Assembly: GCA_902706235.1 (NCBI GenBank) | Contig: CACSJR010000002.1 | Span: forward strand, 248,001 to 312,000 | Direction: 5' to 3' | Length of the DNA stretch: 64,000 nt | Origin: Citrobacter sp. 18056 | Lineage (GTDB): Bacteria; Pseudomonadota; Gammaproteobacteria; Enterobacterales; Enterobacteriaceae | Part shown: positions 37,967 to 47,729 of the stretch, one piece after another | Position numbering within the stretch: the stretch's first letter is position 1 | Layout: every line of letters begins with the position of its first letter | Made by a program: the position numbers and the translations under genes | Notes under the pieces: model-generated | Told to the model about the DNA's origin: nothing | The model's input: only the letters and a program-made list of their open reading frames with translations | Database searches by the model: none

Positions 37967-38439
37967 GATGACGACCCTTGTTGAAAAAGCGTGGTTAATT
38001 CTTCTGTTGTCGGTTGAAAGGTGTTCACGCGCCCGGTGGCGAGCGTCTCGCCATTAGCGGTAATCGTGCACTCAAAGCTGCCGAACCGTTCGTCCTGCAT
38101 CAGCAACGAGACGGTGATATCCAGCACGCTGTCGGCGTGAAATTCGCCGGAAACACATTTCAGTTCACGTGCGCCAAGCACCATGCCGAGCGTGATTTGC
38201 GCTTCGCCTTTTTGCTGACGGTGCCAGCCGGACCAGACGCCAACGGTCTGTGCCATCAGTTCCAGCGCGTACCAGCCCGGCAGTTTGCCGCTGGCATCGA
38301 GGAATGGGGCGAGCACGCCCGTGCGGCTAACGGTTACCTGACAAACGGCCTGTTCGTCGGTGACATTTTTTACCGTTTCCAGCAGCAGCATCGGCGCGTT
38401 GTGCGGCAGGTAGTGGCCTGGCGTTAAATAGTGGCTCAT
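37963..38439 (-). CDS. apeP: Aryl polyene hotdog dehydratase (ApeP family)
   Basis: A 158-residue hotdog-fold 3-hydroxyacyl-ACP dehydratase, FabZ-like in size. The segment LTPGHYLPHNAPMLLLETV resembles the start of FabA/FabZ-type proteins, and LDASGKLPGWYALELMAQ supplies the central helix with its Glu. In studied APE systems ApeP works with ApeI as a dehydratase pair; both are present here. Overlaps apeO by 4 bp. Confidence 0.85.
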   Translation of the reverse strand: MSHYLTPGHYLPHNAPMLLLETVKNVTDEQAVCQVTVSRTGVLAPFLDASGKLPGWYALELMAQTVGVWSGWHRQQKGEAQITLGMVLGARELKCVSGEFHADSVLDITVSLLMQDERFGSFECTITANGETLATGRVNTFQPTTEELTTLFQQGSSS

Positions 38440-39605
38440 GCCGTTCTCCCGAGCAGAATGCTGGCGTTGTTGCCGCCAAAGGCGAAGGAATTAGATAAAA
38501 TGACCGGGCGTATTAGCGGCTGCTGCGTGGTGAGTAGACCGCAGGCGGGCAGCGTCGGGTCAACCGGCGCGTGGCTGAAATCCTGTGGCGGAAGCGGCAG
38601 ATTGCGGGTGAGGATAAGCCAGCTCAGCGCCGCTTCGGTAATGCCCGCCGCGCCGAGAGTATGTCCGGTCAGATGTTTGGTGGAACTGCACGGCACGCTC
38701 TCGCCAAACAGCGCGTTCACCACCTGGGATTCCACCTGATCGTTGAGCGGCGTGGCGGTGCCATGCAAATTGATATAGCCCACGTCCTGCGGCGACAGCC
38801 CGGCGTCATTCAGCGCCTGCTGAATCGCGCGGATAGCGCCTTCCCCCTGTGGATGTGGGGCAGAGATATGGTGTGCGTCGCTGGATTCGCCGACGCCGAG
38901 CAGTGCAATCGGCTGCGGTTCGCGGGTCAGAAGCATCAGCGCCGCACCTTCGCCAATGGTAATGCCGCAGCGGTCACGGCCAAACGGCTGGCAAAGGGGG
39001 AGGGAAAGGGATTCCAGACTGTTGAAGCCGTTTACCGGCATCCGGCTCAGGGTATCGGCTCCGCCGACAATTGCCACGTCGACCAGCCCGGCGTCAATCA
39101 GACGGCGGCCGCTGATCATCGCGCGAGCGCTGGAAGAGCAGGCGGTAGAAAGCGTGTAGGCCGGGCCTTCGAGCTGCAGCCAGTTGCGCAGAAAACGCGA
39201 CGGATCGCCCAGCTCCTGCTGGCTGTAGCGCCAATCGGGGCTCGCTTTGCCGTTCAGTTTCAGATTGGAGTGGTTATCACCTTCATCAAGCCCGGACGTA
39301 CTGGTGCCCATGATTACCGCCACCCGATCGCGGCCGAAGCGGGATATCGCCTCATCAACCTGCGGCTGAATCTGTTCGAGGGCCGCCAGCAACAGCTGAT
39401 TATTACGGGAACGGTGTCCGACAAACGCTTCGGGGATCGAAGGCAACTCACCGTCCACACCGCCAAGTACGGCGGGCTCCTCGCCCTGCAACCAGCCTTC
39501 ACGTGGGCGCATACCTGGCGCTACGCCTGCGCTCAGGTTGGCGGCAATGTCATCCGGCGTCCGGCCCAGTGCGTTAATCATTCCTGAGGCAGCAATGTAG
39601 ATCAT
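38436..39605 (-). CDS. apeO: Aryl polyene beta-ketoacyl-ACP synthase (ApeO type)
   Basis: Condensing enzyme of 389 residues with triad C156 (STACSSS), H281 (HGTATPLND) and H315 (LTGHTLGAAG). In the described APE machinery ApeO pairs with the chain-length-factor-like ApeC. One bp separates it from apeN. Confidence 0.87.
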   Translation of the reverse strand: MIYIAASGMINALGRTPDDIAANLSAGVAPGMRPREGWLQGEEPAVLGGVDGELPSIPEAFVGHRSRNNQLLLAALEQIQPQVDEAISRFGRDRVAVIMGTSTSGLDEGDNHSNLKLNGKASPDWRYSQQELGDPSRFLRNWLQLEGPAYTLSTACSSSARAMISGRRLIDAGLVDVAIVGGADTLSRMPVNGFNSLESLSLPLCQPFGRDRCGITIGEGAALMLLTREPQPIALLGVGESSDAHHISAPHPQGEGAIRAIQQALNDAGLSPQDVGYINLHGTATPLNDQVESQVVNALFGESVPCSSTKHLTGHTLGAAGITEAALSWLILTRNLPLPPQDFSHAPVDPTLPACGLLTTQQPLIRPVILSNSFAFGGNNASILLGRTA

Positions 39606-39606
39606 C

Positions 39607-40191
39607 TCAGTCGCCCAGATATTGAATGGTGATGTGGTAGTTGAACACGTGCTGTTCGATGCTGATGGGCTGGCGCTGGCCTTTGCGCTGCAGGTAGGTG
39701 ATTTCCGTCACCAGTTTGCCCTGAGCATTGCGAAGCTCACGTTTATCACCGTTGTCGGTGAGCGTCCAGCCTTTCGGCAACTGCGGCGTCCACGCGCTGA
39801 TCGGCCAGTGGCTCAGCATTACGTCGGCCAGCACCTGGCTTGCCGGTGGCAGCTGTGGCACCACGATCGACTGCTCGGTATGAATGCCTTTCTCGTCATA
39901 GGTCACGAGGAACAGGCGAATGCCAACTGACGACAGCCCCGCGAGGGTCAGTTTTTTATCATCGGCGTTGAGCATCACCAGCAACGACTGGGATTTTCCG
40001 TTAAAGCTGCCGGTTAACAACTGCTGCGCGCTGACCGCCGGGGTAATGCCCGGCGACGGGAGCGTAATTTGCGTGCCCGGTTGCAGCCACGCCTGCGGGC
40101 GACCGCTTTCATCCTGCGCAGAATGGCTACAGCCGGCGAGGGCCAGCACCGCCGCGAGGGCGAGGCCATGCCAGAAGGTGCGTATCATCAT
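39607..40191 (-). CDS. apeN: DUF3261 lipoprotein (ApeN type)
   Basis: A 194-residue predicted lipoprotein with lipobox LALAG-C21. The rest of the chain is a compact beta-rich domain of the DUF3261 type found in APE clusters; it is thought to act in outer-membrane placement of the pigment lipid, without direct proof. Start at the first of two ATGs (40191), which overlap the apeM stop. Confidence 0.82.
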   Translation of the reverse strand: MMIRTFWHGLALAAVLALAGCSHSAQDESGRPQAWLQPGTQITLPSPGITPAVSAQQLLTGSFNGKSQSLLVMLNADDKKLTLAGLSSVGIRLFLVTYDEKGIHTEQSIVVPQLPPASQVLADVMLSHWPISAWTPQLPKGWTLTDNGDKRELRNAQGKLVTEITYLQRKGQRQPISIEQHVFNYHITIQYLGD

Positions 40192-42512
40192 TTTCGTTTT
40201 CTCTCTTTCTTGCCCGGCATCGCCAGCGGCGACAGCAGAAACGCGGTAAAGATGCCACTGACCAGCACGATGCCAAAGCTGCTGATGGCCTGAGTGGCGC
40301 TGAAAACCAGCATTCCGAGGGTCAATAACGTGGTTATCATCGCCAGCGTGATTGCCAGCAGCGAGGTGAGCGGCGTGCCACGCGGGTTGCTGAAAAACAG
40401 GGTGTAATTGATGCCGATACCCAGCACAAGCACCAGTGCCAGCAATGAGAACAGGTTCACCGCATGGCCGCTGAGCGACAGCACCGCCAGGCCGCAGCCG
40501 AGCGACAGCAGCGACGGCACCAGGCTTATCAGGCCTTTGCGCCAGCCGAGTCGAAGCATCGCGCCGATGGCGATAATCACCAGTGCCACGCCGAGCAAGG
40601 CGGTTAAAATTGTGCGATACAGGGCGAACAGCCGGTCAAACGAGGCTTTGCGATCGTTCCACGCCACGCCGTCGGTGTGCTCTGCCAGTTGCTGAAGTGC
40701 GGCGCTGTTTTTTACACCGTCGACCGGGACCAGCACACCGCTGCGCCCGTCGGGCAGCGTCAGCCACAGCAGACGCCAGCCTTCACTGGCCGGGCTTTTC
40801 AGCCATGCATCAACGCTGACCGGCATTGGGTTCAGATCCGGCGTTACCGTTTTGAGTCCGGCGGTTTGCAGGGCGTTCACCACCGCGGGCGATGCCTGTT
40901 TTAGCAGCTGTAAATCCTGCTGCTGGCGCTTAAGTGAATTGAGCGGCAGGGTGCGGAACTGGGCGAAATGGCCCGCTTTTTGCGCTTTTTCAAGTTGCGG
41001 AACGAACGCTTCCAGCCGTTCCAGCGTTTGCTGGGCGGAATCGCCGTACACCACAAACCATTTTTGATCGACGCTCTGCCCGGTCAGGGCGGTGATCTGT
41101 TTTTCCTGCGCCAGCAGGTGCTGCGGCAGCGCTTGCAGCTGGGAAATATCGTCGTCCACGCGCAGGTTGGCGAGGCCCGCCAGGGCAAACAGCGCCAGCG
41201 CCAGCGGCAGGCCAACGGAGAGTTTTTTATTGCGCCGCCAGGCCGCCAGCCAGCGCAGCATCAGGGTCATCAGCGGTACCGGACGCACCGGCAGGCCGCG
41301 GCACAACCACGGATGCCAGAAAATCACTGTCAGACATGAAGCGCTCAGTCCGGCGGCGGCAAATACCGCCATCTGACGAATGCCGGGGAACGGGGCCAGC
41401 ATCATCAGCAGATAGGCCGCGACGGTGGTGAGCAATGCCAGCAGCAGCGCGCTGCGCACTTTAACCAGGCTTTGCCACGGCGTAGACGCATTTCCGTGGA
41501 CCATCCGCTCGGTCAGGTAATAGAGCGTGTAATCCGCCGAAATGCCGATGATGCTCATGCTCATCACCAATGTCATCAGGTGCAGTTCACCGAACAGCAG
41601 CAGCGTGGCGACGGTGCCTGCCAGCGCGCCAATGCCGACGGAAAGCAGGCACAGAAACAGCGGACGAATCGAGCGGAATACCAGCACAATCAGCAGAATA
41701 ACGCCGAGCACGGTGGCCACGCCGAGGGTCGATACGTCCTGTTTGGCCTGCTGGCTGGCGTAATCGCTGTAGAACATCGTGCCGCGCGACAGCAGCTGCG
41801 CCTGCGGGAATTGGGATTTCAGTTGAGTTTCCAGCGCCGCCAGTTCAGTGACGCGCTGGTGGGTTTGCTGCATATCGAACGAAGATCCGTTCAGCTCGCC
41901 GTGCAGCAGATACCAGTAGTTGCCCGCGCTGTCCTGCGCGACCAGCCAGCCGTCCATCAGCCGCAGCTTTTGTCCGTTCTGCGCCAGCGCCAGCTGGGAG
42001 CCGCGCATCAGCATCAGCGGATCGTTGTTCAGCTCTTTGCCGCTAACGCCGGAAAACGCTGAGTAGAGTTGCGATAAAATCCACTGCGCCTGCGCTTCAC
42101 CCCCCTGTTGTAAACGGCTGCGGGTGGCGCTGTCGATAGTCGCGTTGCGGTGCTGGAAGAAGAAGGTGCCCCACGCCTGTTGGCTGTTGGCATCCATCTG
42201 GCCTTTCACGTCGCGTAGCGCGCCGGACTGCGCCAATAGCGCCTGCCAGCGGTTAGCCACCGTCGGGTCGGCGGTTTTACCGGGGCTGACCAGCCACACC
42301 AGCTGCTGGTCGAGACGCTGCATAAAACCGTCGCTTAGCGCAGGCGGGATAGCGCCCATACTTTGCGAAGGCAGCATCGCCAGCACGCTGCTGTTCAGGC
42401 GCGCGCGCGGCAACAGCAGCGCCAGCGCGGTCAGCAGAATTAGGCACAGCGCCAGCCAACCCCACGCCGCTCGGCGGGCGCTATTGGGCGGCGAAGCGTT
42501 GACGTTCATCAT
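40188..42512 (-). CDS. apeM: MMPL/RND-type exporter (ApeM type)
   Basis: A 774-residue membrane protein with an N-terminal TM, a large periplasmic loop (about 40-265), a block of five to six TMs, a second periplasmic loop and a second TM block, the MMPL/RND layout. Likely moves the aryl polyene lipid across or out of the inner membrane, passing it to the LolA-like ApeL. It starts inside the 3' end of apeL (about 30 bp overlap); 42509 is an alternative start. Confidence 0.87.
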   Translation of the reverse strand: MMNVNASPPNSARRAAWGWLALCLILLTALALLLPRARLNSSVLAMLPSQSMGAIPPALSDGFMQRLDQQLVWLVSPGKTADPTVANRWQALLAQSGALRDVKGQMDANSQQAWGTFFFQHRNATIDSATRSRLQQGGEAQAQWILSQLYSAFSGVSGKELNNDPLMLMRGSQLALAQNGQKLRLMDGWLVAQDSAGNYWYLLHGELNGSSFDMQQTHQRVTELAALETQLKSQFPQAQLLSRGTMFYSDYASQQAKQDVSTLGVATVLGVILLIVLVFRSIRPLFLCLLSVGIGALAGTVATLLLFGELHLMTLVMSMSIIGISADYTLYYLTERMVHGNASTPWQSLVKVRSALLLALLTTVAAYLLMMLAPFPGIRQMAVFAAAGLSASCLTVIFWHPWLCRGLPVRPVPLMTLMLRWLAAWRRNKKLSVGLPLALALFALAGLANLRVDDDISQLQALPQHLLAQEKQITALTGQSVDQKWFVVYGDSAQQTLERLEAFVPQLEKAQKAGHFAQFRTLPLNSLKRQQQDLQLLKQASPAVVNALQTAGLKTVTPDLNPMPVSVDAWLKSPASEGWRLLWLTLPDGRSGVLVPVDGVKNSAALQQLAEHTDGVAWNDRKASFDRLFALYRTILTALLGVALVIIAIGAMLRLGWRKGLISLVPSLLSLGCGLAVLSLSGHAVNLFSLLALVLVLGIGINYTLFFSNPRGTPLTSLLAITLAMITTLLTLGMLVFSATQAISSFGIVLVSGIFTAFLLSPLAMPGKKERKRK

Positions 42513-43086
42513 CGGTCAAAGTGGCCGGAGTCAGGCGCTGGTTACTCAACGTGATATCAGTGCGATCGCCCTGCTTATCGTTGAGTTGGATAGTGTTCAG
42601 GTACGTTGCGCCGCCCAAATCGATGGAGGTGAAAATCTTATCCAGCGGCGTGGTGATTGGCGTTAGCTTCAGCGTCCAGCTGTTGTTGCCTTTGTCCTGG
42701 AAATCAATGCGGAAGTTTTGCTCCAGCACTTTGCGATCGGCCTGGAATAGCGCGCGCAGCAGATGGTTAAACTGGAACATCTGCGGATTGTTATCAGCGG
42801 TAATGGTCTGCGGCGGCTGGCCGTTGACGATTTGCACCATTCGCGAATCGTTGAGCATCAGCTGCATCGGGAACGGCGAGGTTTGATCCCACAGCAGGCC
42901 GGTATCGCGCGCAATCAGCATTTCGCCCTGCGAGCGCAGCGGCTGCGGCATCTCTTTGATGGTACGCGTCTGGTCGAAGTGCGCGCGCACCAGCGGCTGT
43001 TCGGTGAAGCGCTGCTGCAAATCATCGAGGGTGATGGCGTGCGCCAGCGGGGCCAGCAGCAAGACAACAAGAGGCCACAGTTTCAT
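42481..43086 (-). CDS. apeL: LolA-like outer-membrane lipid carrier (ApeL type)
   Basis: From the ATG at 43086 (overlapping the apeK stop by 4 bp) the product is 201 residues with signal peptide MKLWPLVVLLLAPLAHA, then a LolA-like beta domain (HFDQTRTIKEMPQPLRSQGE). Proposed to shuttle the pigment lipid through the periplasm. The longer frame from 43134 lies inside apeK and is rejected. Confidence 0.86.
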   Translation of the reverse strand: MKLWPLVVLLLAPLAHAITLDDLQQRFTEQPLVRAHFDQTRTIKEMPQPLRSQGEMLIARDTGLLWDQTSPFPMQLMLNDSRMVQIVNGQPPQTITADNNPQMFQFNHLLRALFQADRKVLEQNFRIDFQDKGNNSWTLKLTPITTPLDKIFTSIDLGGATYLNTIQLNDKQGDRTDITLSNQRLTPATLTDDERQRFAAQ

Positions 43087-43505
43087 GCGCTGACTCCCAT
43101 GCGTTCGAATAACACCGCTGGACTGACGAAGCACAACTCTTTGGTTTTCTCTTCCACGGCGACCTGAATGGTGTAGCCAGTGGTGGTGCGCTTACCGGTG
43201 GTGGCATCGACAATTTCATAGCCGATACGCAGACGGTTTTCGTATTCTTCCAGCTTCGCGCGCACGCGAATGGTTTGCTCGAAGGTCACCACGTCGCGGT
43301 ACTTCACGCGGGTATCGACCACCGGCCAGACGTAGCCGGACTCTTTCATCTGGCGATAGCCGTAATCAAACTGGCTGAGCAGCGCTTCGCGGGCGATTTC
43401 GAAATAGCGGAAGTAGTTGCCGTGCCACACCACGCCCATCATATCGACGTCGTGAAACGGCACGGTGATTTCAACTTCGGTGGTAAAGCGGGGATCGTTG
43501 AGCAC
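43083..43505 (-). CDS. apeK: Hotdog thioesterase (ApeK type)
   Basis: A 140-residue YbgC/FadM-like acyl thioesterase. The motif HDVDMMGVVWHGNYFRYFE carries the Asp and the HGNY catalytic segment. Expected to release or edit polyene chains from the carrier protein. It ends in the apeL start; apeJ lies 3 bp upstream. Confidence 0.88.
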   Translation of the reverse strand: MLNDPRFTTEVEITVPFHDVDMMGVVWHGNYFRYFEIAREALLSQFDYGYRQMKESGYVWPVVDTRVKYRDVVTFEQTIRVRAKLEEYENRLRIGYEIVDATTGKRTTTGYTIQVAVEEKTKELCFVSPAVLFERMGVSA

Positions 43506-43508
43506 CCT

Positions 43509-45188
43509 TTACTCCTTCTCAGTCGTATCCGGCAGACGCCAGAAATCAAAAAAGTTAAACCAGTCGAGGGGCGACAGCAGGGCGTAATGCTCCAGTCGCT
43601 GCGCGTAACGGTCGACGGTATTCTGTAACGCCTGCTGGCGTTCGCCGCGCGGTAACACCAGCGGGTCGGCGAACGGTTCGCAGTGCACGTGCAATTTGCC
43701 CTGCTGTTTGAGGGCGAAAATCATCAGCACTGGGCATTTCAGCACCGAGGCCAGAATAAACGGCCCCTGCGGGAACGGTGCGGGCGAGCCCATAAACTCG
43801 CTCCAGATAACCCGCCAGTCGCCGCCGCGCTGCGGATTCACCGCAATGCGATCGCCGACGATCGCCACCCATTCACCCCTTTCGAGTTTCTCTTTCAGCA
43901 GCATCGCGGTGTCCGGGCCGATATTGGTGACGGAAATAAGATTGATGCCCGACTGTGGGGCGTTCTCTTCCATCACCTGCTTAAAACGTTGGGCGTTATC
44001 GTTAAACACCAGCGCGTTTATGGTGCGGGTGGAAAGTGCACGACAGGCTTCGACATCGCCCAGATGCGAGGCCAGTAGCAGCTTGCCCTGCGGCGCGGAC
44101 ATATCCAGCGCCTCCTGTGCGCCGGGTGCAAACACGATATCGCGGCCCGGTTTTAGTTCTCCGCGCCAGCTGGCGATCTTGTCGAGGAGAGCATGGCCGA
44201 AGCCCATAAAATGCTGGAAGCTATTAAAGCGTTCCGGCTGCGGCAGATTGCGCGCTGAAAGCTCGTGTTTGGCGCGGACAATCCACTGCTGTGAGGCGCG
44301 TCGCGGTTCGCGGGCGGTCAGCCAGAAAACGGCAATCACCGGCCACAGCAGTAGCGAAAATGCGCCGCGCCCGAACGTTTTCCACACCCAGATCATCAGC
44401 CTCATCCCCCACAGGCCTTTGGCCTCCGGCTGTTTCGCCCAATGTTGGCGACGGCGGCGGAAAAGCAGGGACGGAATGCGCGGCAACATGCCGAAGAACA
44501 AGCGGGTGTGCATCCACGAGATGCGCAGATTGTCTTTCAGGGCGTCGAAATGGGACAGGCCGTCCTGCGGATAGGTCACGCGGGTCGGCACAAAATAGCT
44601 GGTGTTGCCCTGCCAGTAGAGACGCACCATCACTTCGGTGTCGAAGTCCATGCGTTTGCCGAGCGCTACCTGCTTCGCGAGTTGCAGCGTCGGTTCAATC
44701 GGATACACGCGAAAGCCGCACATGCTGTCTTTGAGCTGGAGAGACAACGTCTCAATCCACACCCAGACGTGGGTGACGTAGCGTCCGTATAAGCGTGAAC
44801 GCGGGACGGAATCGTCATAAATCGGTCGCCCGGAAATGAGCGCGTCGGGGTGTTTTTCGGCGAGAGACAGCAGCCCGGGAATGTCTTCGATGGCGTGCTG
44901 ACCGTCGGCGTCCACCTGCACCGCGTGGCTAAAGCCTGCGCGCTGCGCTTCTTCCAGACCGCGAATCACCGCCGCCCCTTTGCCTGCGTTTTCCGCCAGG
45001 CGTACCAGCGTCAGGTGTTCGTGCGTTTCTGCCAGCGCGTTGAGCGCCTCACGGGTGGCGTCATCGCTGCCGTCATCTACCACAATGCATGGCATCGCAA
45101 ACGCAGACAGCCGGTCGAGCACGCTCGCCATCATCGCGCCGTGGTTGTAGCAGGGGATCAGAATGCAGGGCGAGAAAGCTACTGACAT
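43509..45188 (-). CDS. apeJ: Glycosyltransferase/acyltransferase fusion (ApeJ type)
   Basis: A 559-residue two-domain protein. Residues 1 to about 230 form a family 2 glycosyltransferase (IPCYNHG, DDGSDD, VDADGQHAIED). A membrane-proximal segment follows, then residues about 290-540 form an HtrB/LpxL-like acyltransferase (LASHLGDVEACR, VGDRIAV). Likely builds the glycolipid or acyl-lipid to which the polyene is attached. Overlaps apeI by 10 bp. Confidence 0.9.
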   Translation of the reverse strand: MSVAFSPCILIPCYNHGAMMASVLDRLSAFAMPCIVVDDGSDDATREALNALAETHEHLTLVRLAENAGKGAAVIRGLEEAQRAGFSHAVQVDADGQHAIEDIPGLLSLAEKHPDALISGRPIYDDSVPRSRLYGRYVTHVWVWIETLSLQLKDSMCGFRVYPIEPTLQLAKQVALGKRMDFDTEVMVRLYWQGNTSYFVPTRVTYPQDGLSHFDALKDNLRISWMHTRLFFGMLPRIPSLLFRRRRQHWAKQPEAKGLWGMRLMIWVWKTFGRGAFSLLLWPVIAVFWLTAREPRRASQQWIVRAKHELSARNLPQPERFNSFQHFMGFGHALLDKIASWRGELKPGRDIVFAPGAQEALDMSAPQGKLLLASHLGDVEACRALSTRTINALVFNDNAQRFKQVMEENAPQSGINLISVTNIGPDTAMLLKEKLERGEWVAIVGDRIAVNPQRGGDWRVIWSEFMGSPAPFPQGPFILASVLKCPVLMIFALKQQGKLHVHCEPFADPLVLPRGERQQALQNTVDRYAQRLEHYALLSPLDWFNFFDFWRLPDTTEKE

Positions 45189-45532
45189 AACCGGATCTTG
45201 CCGCTGCTGGCGGTGTGGCGCGCCTCGCCGTCGTGGCGTTGGTAGCTGAACGCCAGTAGCTGTTTGTCAGCCTGCCAGCTCATTTCCAGCGTGACCGTGG
45301 TTTCTGGCAACAGCGGGGCCTGAAACTTCACGTTCTGGATGCTGTGAAAACGATAACCGGGGGCCAGCAGGGTGGTGGCGTAGTGCATTACCCAGTCAAG
45401 CTGCGCCACGCCGGGCAGCAGCGGCTGTACGTCGAAGTGGCCCTGAAACCAGAACAGTTCCGGGTCGAGGTGCAAAATGATCGACAGCGCCTGCGGTTGT
45501 GTCTGCTGGCGTTCAATTTCACGAGGTTTCAT
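45179..45532 (-). CDS. apeI: Aryl polyene hotdog dehydratase (ApeI family)
   Basis: A 117-residue hotdog protein beginning MKPREIERQQTQPQ, with FWFQGHFDVQPLLPGVAQLDW matching the FabA/FabZ GHFP-PGV active-site segment (His and the downstream Pro-Gly-Val). The start at 45532 overlaps the apeH stop by 4 bp; the longer frame from 45694 runs inside apeH. Confidence 0.87.
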   Translation of the reverse strand: MKPREIERQQTQPQALSIILHLDPELFWFQGHFDVQPLLPGVAQLDWVMHYATTLLAPGYRFHSIQNVKFQAPLLPETTVTLEMSWQADKQLLAFSYQRHDGEARHTASSGKIRLCQ

Positions 45533-46881
45533 GAAAATAGCTCCTGCAATTGTGCGTAGACACGCTTGTTCATGCTGTTGACCGGGATTTCGTCGAGCAC
45601 CCGCCAGTAGCGCGGCACGGAAACTGGCTCCAGCCAGGGCAGCAGCGCGCGACGCCAGGCCAGCTCCTGCGCTTTTCCGCCGGTCGCCTGCCATTGCAGG
45701 CGGGCACGTTCGGTGAGCACCAGCACCACGCCAATGCCCTGACGGCCACCGCGTGAAACGGGGAGCGCGGCGGCATCGACAATGCCTTCCAGCGCCAGCA
45801 GGCGTTTTTCCACTTCGCTCAGGGAAACGCGTTTTTCTTCAATTTTAACCACCCGACCGCGACGTCCCGCCAGGCGGAAACCGTCATCGACCAGTTCGAT
45901 CATATCGTCGAGCAGCAGGCCTTCGGGGTCATTAAGCAACGGCGAAATCAGTCGCCACTCTTCGCCTTCGGCACGCAGCGTCACACTTGGGAAAAGCTGC
46001 CACGATGTGCTGTTATCGATGCGCTGACGCCAGGCCATGATTCCAGTTTCGGTGCTGCCGTAGATTTCATCCGGCCAGACCTTGAACCATTCTTGTGTCT
46101 CTTTCGCTTCTCGCCACGGCAGCATACCGCCTGCGGAGAGGATCATGTCGACGGGCGGCGGCGTGAGTTTCGCGTCCAGACGCTTGAGAAACGCCGGGCT
46201 GCTGATAAACACGTAGCGATGCTCAGAGTCCAGCGCGCTCAGTTGTTCAGCGTAGTAGAGCATGGCGGCGTGCAGCGGCAGCCCGCAGGCCATCGGCAAG
46301 AAGATACGGAACGTCAGGCCATAAAGATGCTGTGGTACGACCGACGCCACAAACCGGCAGCCTTCGAAGCGCTGTTCGAAACGGGTGTGCAGCATTCTCG
46401 CTTCTTCATCGAGTAGCGCGATGGTCTTGATGATTTTTTTCGGCTGGCCGGTAGAGCCGGAAGTAAAGAGTTCAACAACGCTGTCGGCGGCGACGGGCGG
46501 GAGCGTGATATCACCCGCGTGAGAGGCATTTTCGCCAGCGCTGACGATTATCTGCGGGCCATCGCAATCCAGCAGCGTTTCACTCAGGATGCCGTCGAAT
46601 AAATCCTGCTGTTCGTTCAGTAGCGAGGCACGGCAGTGGCCAGGGATCACCGGGATTTTCCCCGCATGCAGCGTCGCCAGCAGCGACACAATAAACAGAT
46701 AGCTGTTTTCGAAACACAGCGCCCAGCGCTGACCGGGCTGTGCCTGTAACGACTGCGTCAGCTGCGCGACGTCGTGGCGCAATTCGCCAAGCTGCCATTG
46801 TCGTGACCCAAGCCAGGCAATGCAGGTGTCGTCAGGGCGCGTTGGACTCAGCCACTGTGACAGCGGAAGGGGGTGTTTCAT
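45529..46881 (-). CDS. apeH: Acyl-ACP ligase/AMP-binding enzyme (ApeH type)
   Basis: ANL-superfamily adenylating enzyme of 450 residues. The ATP-binding loop reads VELFTSGSTGQPKKI, then YGSTETGIMAWR and the LAGRRGRVVKIEEKRVSL hinge. In APE biosynthesis it loads the aryl starter (4-hydroxybenzoate-type) onto the ACP. The start at 46881 follows the apeG stop by 2 bp; an upstream frame to 46920 overlaps apeG and is not supported. Confidence 0.88.
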   Translation of the reverse strand: MKHPLPLSQWLSPTRPDDTCIAWLGSRQWQLGELRHDVAQLTQSLQAQPGQRWALCFENSYLFIVSLLATLHAGKIPVIPGHCRASLLNEQQDLFDGILSETLLDCDGPQIIVSAGENASHAGDITLPPVAADSVVELFTSGSTGQPKKIIKTIALLDEEARMLHTRFEQRFEGCRFVASVVPQHLYGLTFRIFLPMACGLPLHAAMLYYAEQLSALDSEHRYVFISSPAFLKRLDAKLTPPPVDMILSAGGMLPWREAKETQEWFKVWPDEIYGSTETGIMAWRQRIDNSTSWQLFPSVTLRAEGEEWRLISPLLNDPEGLLLDDMIELVDDGFRLAGRRGRVVKIEEKRVSLSEVEKRLLALEGIVDAAALPVSRGGRQGIGVVLVLTERARLQWQATGGKAQELAWRRALLPWLEPVSVPRYWRVLDEIPVNSMNKRVYAQLQELFS

Positions 46882-46883
46882 GG

Positions 46884-47459
46884 TTAATCTCTTTTCATCA
46901 AACGTCTGCGAACCAGCCATTCACCGGTCATCAGGGTGCCCATCAGCAGGTAGGCGATGACGCCGTTCCACGCGGTCCACAGCCGCATGTCGCCCTGCAG
47001 GGCGGTGAAGAGGGCAATCGATCCGTTCACGATAAAAAACAGGCACCAGATGCGGGTCACCTGACGGGTATAACGCACGCCTGCTGGGGGCAATTCCGGC
47101 TCTCGCAGGCGTGCCAGACGCTCAACCAGCGGCATGTCACTCCACAGCGAGCCGCCGAATACCGCGAGCATCACCGCGTTCACCACCACCGGATAGAACA
47201 GCAGCAGCTGGTGCGCTTTCAGCAGCGCACTGGCAGCGCACAGGGCAATTCCGGCGAGCGCCACAATTTGGAGCACCCGGCGCATCGGCCCGGCCTGTTT
47301 GCGCACCTGGAACAGACGGAGCACCAGCAGTAGCGCCATCACCGGCAGCAGCCAGTGCAATCCATTATGCGCCAGACCAAAGCCAACCAGCAGCGGCCAG
47401 GCCAGAACAATGGCCCCTGTCGCCAGCCGCATCAGCGGCAGCGAACGTAAGCTTCGCAT
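46884..47459 (-). CDS. apeG: Membrane protein of the APE cluster (ApeG/COG4648 type)
   Basis: A 191-residue protein with five or six hydrophobic segments, including VLAWPLLVGFGLAHN and LHWLLPVMALLLVLRLF. No catalytic motif is visible. A COG4648-type membrane protein sits here in other APE clusters between the ACPs and the acyl ligase; its role is unknown. Confidence 0.8.
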   Translation of the reverse strand: MRSLRSLPLMRLATGAIVLAWPLLVGFGLAHNGLHWLLPVMALLLVLRLFQVRKQAGPMRRVLQIVALAGIALCAASALLKAHQLLLFYPVVVNAVMLAVFGGSLWSDMPLVERLARLREPELPPAGVRYTRQVTRIWCLFFIVNGSIALFTALQGDMRLWTAWNGVIAYLLMGTLMTGEWLVRRRLMKRD

Positions 47460-47464
47460 CTGAA

Positions 47465-47716
47465 TTATTCGTCGTGCAGCAGACGGCTTACGGCATCGAC
47501 GACATCCTGTACGGTGCGGACCGATTTGAATTCTTCAGGCTTAATTTTCTTTCCGGTTTTTTTCTGCAGGTGGACCACCATGTCGACGGCGTCGATGCTG
47601 TCCAGCTCCAGGTCTTCATACAGGCGGGACTCAGGCGTAATGTCCTGAGGATCGAGTTCAAAGAGTTTGTGCAGAAGCTCGGTCACTTCCTGATAAATCG
47701 TTTCTTGTTCAGTCAT
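47465..47716 (-). CDS. apeF: Acyl carrier protein (ApeF type)
   Basis: An 83-residue ACP; S40 in LELDSIDAVDM is the phosphopantetheine site. Acidic throughout, as expected. Second of two tandem ACP genes, 13 bp after apeE. Confidence 0.9.
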   Translation of the reverse strand: MTEQETIYQEVTELLHKLFELDPQDITPESRLYEDLELDSIDAVDMVVHLQKKTGKKIKPEEFKSVRTVQDVVDAVSRLLHDE

Positions 47717-47729
47717 AACGGACTCGTCT

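Noticed and set aside
36009-39605. Type II fatty acid synthesis cluster (fab genes)
   Set aside because: Two ketosynthases, two ACPs, LolA-like, MMPL and GT/acyltransferase genes in ape order fit an aryl polyene cluster; housekeeping fabHDG-acpP-fabF order is not present.
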